This document shows, one piece after another, positions 7,390 through 10,528 of a DNA stretch of 10,528 bases. The stretch is from Bacillota bacterium. Its GTDB lineage: Bacteria; Bacillota; Desulfotomaculia; Desulfotomaculales; JAJYZD01. Location of the stretch: the NCBI GenBank assembly GCA_021800315.1, contig JAJYZD010000119.1:1-10528 (forward strand), written 5' to 3'. The first letter of the stretch is position 1, and each line of letters opens with the position of its first letter. Under the pieces are notes generated by a model that worked only from the letters and a program-made list of their open reading frames with translations, was not told where the DNA came from and did not search any database. Both the position numbers and the translations under genes were made by a program.

Positions 7390-8300
7390 ATGAACGGATC
7401 CCTTTTCCGGGGCGGCCTGGCGGTGACCGCGGCCTGCGCCATCTGGGGCGGTCTCTACGTGGTGTCCAAGGCCGTGATGAACTACCTGCCGCCTCTGCCC
7501 CTGGTATGGCTGCGCTTCCTCCTGAGCGCCCTGCTGATGGCCCCGCTGGTTGCCTGGGGGCGGGAGAAGGTCGGCAGGACGGACTTCGGTTGGCTGCTCG
7601 TCAGTTCGCTGCCCGCCTTCACCCTGTCCATCGTCACCCAGTTCGTTGGTACGGAACTGTCCTCGGCCGCCCTCGGTTCGCTCATCACCGCCTCTTCCCC
7701 GGCCTTCATCGTGCTTTTGGCACCTCTGTTCCTGCGGGAGCTGGTTCGCCTGCCCCAGGTGGCGGCCCTGGCGGTCGCCACCGCCGGCGTGGCCCTGGTC
7801 GTAGGCCTGCCCGGCACCGCCGGACCGAGGGTTTTCCTGGGCGGGCTCTACCTGACGGCGGCCGGTTTCACCTGGGCCTTTTACACGGTGCTCAACAAGC
7901 GTCTGGCCAACCGCCTTTCCGTATACACCATCACCTTTTACAACGTGCTGCTAGGCGCCGTGGCCCTGACACCCTTGAGCGCGCCGGCGGCCGCGCGCCT
8001 GCCCTGGGCCTCCTTCTCCCCGCTCATCTGGGCCGGCATCCTCTACATCGGCCTCGTCTCCACCGCCGGGACATGTTCCTCTGGAACTGGGGTTTTTCCC
8101 GCCTGCCGGCCTCTTTCGCCTCGCTCTTTTTCTTCGTCCAGCCCCTGACCGGCACCATCCTGGGCCACTTCTTCCTGGGCGAGCCCATAACCGGCCGTTT
8201 TCTGGCGGGCGGCCTGCTCATCGCCGCCGGCGTCCTCGGAGCCGGACTAAACCTGCCCGGGCGGGAAGGGGCCGCATCCGCCCGCTCGCCTGGGGCGTAG
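7390..8300 (+). pseudogene. DMT/EamA-family transporter, frameshifted
   Basis: Conceptual joining of two frames gives a roughly 300-aa protein with about ten membrane helices, the normal size of drug/metabolite transporter (EamA, 10-TMS) exporters. The N-terminal part has the family features AIWGGLYVVSKAVM (17-30) and PLPLVWLRFLLSALLM, and the second repeat has GFTWAFYTVLNKRLA. The frame opened at 7390 runs normally to GLVSTAGT near 8072, then becomes hydrophilic and stops at 8148, while the family-like FLWNWGFSRLPAS continues in another frame from 8073 to the stop at 8300. One missing base in about 8060-8073 explains this. No slippery heptamer is present. It begins 3 bp after gap and probably depends on the same transcript. 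The intact substrate would be a small metabolite or amino acid, unknown. Confidence 0.88.
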
Positions 8301-8317
8301 GTCACACCCTTCAGGCC

Positions 8318-8332
8318 CCGGCCGTAAGCCGG
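8318..8332. terminator. Small hairpin between convergent genes
   Basis: CCGGC (8318-8322) pairs with GCCGG (8328-8332) around CGTAA in the 38-bp gap between the broken exporter and the glycyl radical relic. There is no T tract, so termination activity is a guess. Confidence 0.3.
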
Positions 8333-8338
8333 AATCCC

Positions 8339-8931
8339 TCATAACTCCCCGTACTCCGAGCGGACGATGATCTCTTCCTGCAAAGGCGCGGTCAGGTCGC
8401 AGAAGTAGTCGCTATAGCCGGCCACCCGGACGATCAGGTCGCGGTGTTTCTCCGGTTCCATCTGCGCCTCGCGCAAGGTACCGGCGGCCACCACGTAGAA
8501 CTGGACGTGGTGGCCGTCCCGCTTGAAGTAGGCGCGGATCAAATGGGCCAGTTTCGCAGATCCCTCGTCGCCGGCGAGGACCTGGGGGTGAACTTGAGGT
8601 TTAGGAGGGTGCCGCCGGTAAGCCAGTGATCCATTGGGGCCACCGACTTGAGGACGGCGGCCGGACCCCGGCGGTCGGCCCCCTGGACCGGGGAGATGCC
8701 CTCCGACAGCGGCCGGCCCGCCCTGCGGCCGTCGGGAGTGGCGCCGCACACCGAACCGAAGTAGACGTGGCAGGTGGTGGAGAGGTAGTCGACCCGGTAG
8801 GTACCGCCCCTGGCGTTTTTCCGGCCGGTGACCGCCCCGTGTTCGGGGCCCGCTCTTGGGCTCTCCGGGTTGTGGCACCAGCGGCAGCGCAGGGGACAGC
8901 CCTTGAAAATCAGGCCGGCCGACTGGTCCAT
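8339..8931 (-). pseudogene. Chimeric relic: activase N-part joined to glycyl radical enzyme C-part
   Basis: The first 30 residues (KGCPLRCRWCHNPES, 10-24) carry the CxxxCxxC [4Fe-4S] motif of radical-SAM glycyl radical activating enzymes, but the usual DGPGIR segment before it is missing. From about residue 35 the sequence changes to the C-terminal third of a PFL2/choline-lyase-like glycyl radical enzyme: YLSTTCHVYFG, GATPDGRRAG, LSEGISPVQGAD, TGGTLLN, then AHLIRAYF, DGHHVQF, and the glycyl radical loop RVAGYSDYF with the radical glycine encoded at 8419-8417. The catalytic cysteine domain is absent. The frame opened at 8931 ends at 8539; the family sequence continues in another frame to the TGA at 8339 after a lost C in a five-C run (8584-8588, plus-strand G). 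The chimera begins 2 bp after livF. Most likely a deletion remnant; if the frameshift were an artefact it would encode about 197 aa. Confidence 0.88.
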
Positions 8932-8933
8932 AA

Positions 8934-9647
8934 TCAGCCGCCCAGATAGGCCTTGATGACTTCGTCGTGGCCGGCCAGTTCCCGCGCCGCCCCGGACAGC
9001 TTCACGCTGCCGGTTTCCAGGACGTAGCCCCGGTCGGCCATGTTAAGGGCCAGGCGGGCGTTTTGTTCAACCAGCAGCACCGTCGTGCCTTGCGCCGCAA
9101 TCTCCTTCAGAACCTTGAAGATCAACTGGACAAACTGGGGCGCCAGGCCCAGGGAAGGTTCGTCCAGCATCAGGAGGCGCGGCCGGGCCATGAGCGCCCG
9201 GCCCATAGCCAGCATCTGCTGTTCTCCGCCGGAAAGGGTGCCGGCCAGTTGGCTTTTGCGTTCGGCCAGACGGGGGAACAGCCCCAGGATCCAATCCAGG
9301 CTCGCCTTGAGGCCGGCCCTGTCCCGGCGCCGGGAGAAGCCGCCCAGTTCCAGGTTCTCCAAAACCGTCATACCGCGGAACACGCGTCTCCTCTCCGGCA
9401 CATGGGTAATCCCCAGGGCGACGATCCGGTCGGACGGCATCTGCTGGATCTCCCTTCCGTCAAAGACAATGCGGCCGCGGCAGGGCGGGTTGAGACCCGA
9501 AACGGCGCGCAGGGTGGTCGTCTTGCCGGCCCCGTTGTTGCCCAGGACCACCACGATCTCCTTCTCCCCGACGGCCAGCGAGACGTCGCTTACGGCCTCG
9601 ATCTGCCCGTAGGCGACGCTCACCCCGTCCAACTCAAGAAACGGCAT
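8934..9647 (-). CDS. livF: Branched-chain amino acid ABC transporter ATPase LivF
   Basis: One of the two cytoplasmic ATPases powering import of Leu/Ile/Val or related substrates through LivHM. At 237 aa it has the normal length. Walker A is GNNGAGKT (36-43), the signature is LSGGEQQ (138-144), Walker B is LLMLDEP (158-164) with catalytic E163, and the switch region reads VEQN (193-196) with Gln in the H-loop position, a LivF trait that separates it from LivG. ATG 9647 follows GGAGG at 9 bases and overlaps the end of livG by 14 bases. It is the last intact gene of the operon; the glycyl radical relic begins 2 bp later. The exact substrate may be amino acids, urea or amides, since the binding protein is outside the window. 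Confidence 0.94.
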   Translation of the reverse strand: MPFLELDGVSVAYGQIEAVSDVSLAVGEKEIVVVLGNNGAGKTTTLRAVSGLNPPCRGRIVFDGREIQQMPSDRIVALGITHVPERRRVFRGMTVLENLELGGFSRRRDRAGLKASLDWILGLFPRLAERKSQLAGTLSGGEQQMLAMGRALMARPRLLMLDEPSLGLAPQFVQLIFKVLKEIAAQGTTVLLVEQNARLALNMADRGYVLETGSVKLSGAARELAGHDEVIKAYLGG

Positions 9648-10407
9648 CGGGATAGCCTCCGAGATAAGCGTCGATTACCAACTGGTCGTTCCGCACCACG
9701 TCCGGAGGACCCTCGGCGATCTTCCGGCCGTAGTCCAGGACCACGATATGGTCCGAGATCCTCATGACCAGTCCCATGTCGTGCTCGATCATCACCACGG
9801 TGACGCCCAGTTGCAAAATGCTCTGAATGAGGGCCAGCAGGCGTTCCCGCTCGTTGTAGTTGAGGCCCGCCGCCGGTTCGTCCAGTAGCAGCAGGGTGGG
9901 CTCGGAAGCCAGGGCCCGCGCTATTTCCAGCCGTCTCTGGTCCCCGTAGGGCAGTTGCCGGGCCTGGTGGTCCCAGTAGTCCGCCAGACCCACGAACTCA
10001 AGCCAGTGGAAACTCCTCTCCCGGACGTCCCGTTCCTCGCGTTGCAGCCTGCGGGTCCGGAAGAGGCAGCGCAAAAGACCGCAGCCGGTGCGGGTATGCT
10101 GGCCGGCCGCGACGTTCTCCACCACGGTCAGCGCGTTGAAAAGCCTGATGTTCTGGAACGTGCGGCAGATGCCCCGGCCGGTGATCTGGTAGGGCGGTTT
10201 TCCCGCGATGTTCTCCCCGCCGAAGACGATCTCCCCCGCCTCCGGCCGGTAAAACCCGGTGATGCAGTTGAAAACCGACGTCTTGCCCGCCCCGTTGGGG
10301 CCGATCAGGCTGGTCACGTGACCGCAGGCCACCTCGAAGCCGAGTTCGCCCACCGCCACCACGCCACCGAAGGACTTGCTTAAGTGCTTCACCGCAAGCA
10401 CGCTCAT
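9634..10407 (-). CDS. livG: Branched-chain amino acid ABC transporter ATPase LivG
   Basis: The second ATPase of the same importer, 257 aa, normal for the family. Walker A is GPNGAGKT (36-43), ICRTFQNIRLF (80-90) is the Q-loop region typical of LivG, the signature is the family's degenerate LPYGDQRRL (152-160) in place of LSGGQ, Walker B is LLLLDEP (172-178), and H209 in EHDMGL is the switch histidine. The C-terminal DAYLG ending is also LivG-like. Its ATG at 10407 overlaps the stop of livM (ATGA), and its end overlaps livF, so the three genes are translationally coupled in one operon running off the right edge. Confidence 0.95.
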   Translation of the reverse strand: MSVLAVKHLSKSFGGVVAVGELGFEVACGHVTSLIGPNGAGKTSVFNCITGFYRPEAGEIVFGGENIAGKPPYQITGRGICRTFQNIRLFNALTVVENVAAGQHTRTGCGLLRCLFRTRRLQREERDVRERSFHWLEFVGLADYWDHQARQLPYGDQRRLEIARALASEPTLLLLDEPAAGLNYNERERLLALIQSILQLGVTVVMIEHDMGLVMRISDHIVVLDYGRKIAEGPPDVVRNDQLVIDAYLGGYPDAVS

Positions 10408-10528
10408 TCGTCCCTACCCCCCGCCGGAAGAGTTCTTCCCGGTCCGGTCCGCGCTTTGAAGACGCCCCGCACATTCTCCGGCCACAGACCCTGGGGCCGG
10501 GCGATCATGAACACCACCATCAGGATAC
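10404..10528 (-). CDS. livM: Branched-chain amino acid permease LivM, C-terminal end (partial)
   Basis: The last 41 codons of a minus-strand frame entering from the right edge. It begins ILMVVFMIARPQGLW, which matches the end of the last membrane helix and the RPxGL motif found at the C-terminus of LivM/LivH permeases, then a short charged tail ending GGRDE. The stop overlaps the livG start by 4 bases (ATGA). The order livM-livG-livF is the standard one for these importers, which supports LivM over LivH. The rest of the gene lies outside the window. Confidence 0.85.
   Translation of the reverse strand, partial: ILMVVFMIARPQGLWPENVRGVFKARTGPGRTLPAGGRDE

Noticed and set aside
8041..8100. Programmed frameshifting in the exporter
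   Set aside because: No X-XXY-YYZ heptamer or comparable slip site is present, and such control is not known for this family.
8967..9767. Plus-strand frames antisense to livF
   Set aside because: The livF motifs are unambiguous on the minus strand and the antisense translations have no recognisable domain.

Overview
The window looks like chromosomal DNA from a GC-rich anaerobic bacterium, most likely a Firmicute of the Clostridia / Peptococcaceae / Thermoanaerobacterales type. The reasons are strong AGGAGG-like ribosome sites, use of GTG and TTG starts, a soluble molybdopterin oxidoreductase with a multi-cluster ferredoxin partner, remains of an oxygen-sensitive glycyl radical enzyme, and promoters of TTGACA/TATAAT type. 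This placement is an inference from gene content and style, not from a marker gene.

Layout. 1-301 has no convincing gene, is visibly less GC-rich than the rest, and ends in a hairpin resembling the terminal hairpins of IS200/IS605 elements. 302-1965 carries two unrecognised minus-strand genes (390 and 102 aa). 1966-2212 is rich in inverted repeats and holds a consensus-quality promoter with repeat motifs for a plus-strand EXLDI-family gene (2213-2824). A strong G/C hairpin separates that gene from a convergent minus-strand cluster, 6175 down to 2955: a nitroreductase-like flavoprotein, a cytoplasmic 719-aa molybdopterin oxidoreductase, and a ferredoxin subunit with four [4Fe-4S] motifs. A divergent intergenic region (6176-6378) then leads to plus-strand gap (GAPDH), followed after 3 bp by a DMT/EamA exporter gene broken by a single-base frameshift. 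Convergent to these is a chimeric relic (8339-8931): the cysteine motif of a glycyl radical activase joined to the C-terminal part of a glycyl radical enzyme, with its own frameshift. The right side is the end of a branched-chain amino acid type ABC transporter operon (livM partial, livG, livF) on the minus strand.

How the genes work together. The oxidoreductase and ferredoxin genes overlap by 4 bases and should be translationally coupled, forming a soluble two-subunit redox enzyme. The nitroreductase upstream is probably co-transcribed and could share its electron flow. LivM/G/F supply the permease and both ATPases of one importer. GAPDH is central carbon metabolism. The EXLDI gene appears to be an independent unit, possibly self-regulated.

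I did not find a complete new system that I can prove. The points most worth a second look are the activase/glycyl-radical chimera, the EXLDI gene with its promoter repeats and His/Pro-rich insert, the anchorless molybdo-enzyme operon, and the orphan gene pair next to a possible IS end.
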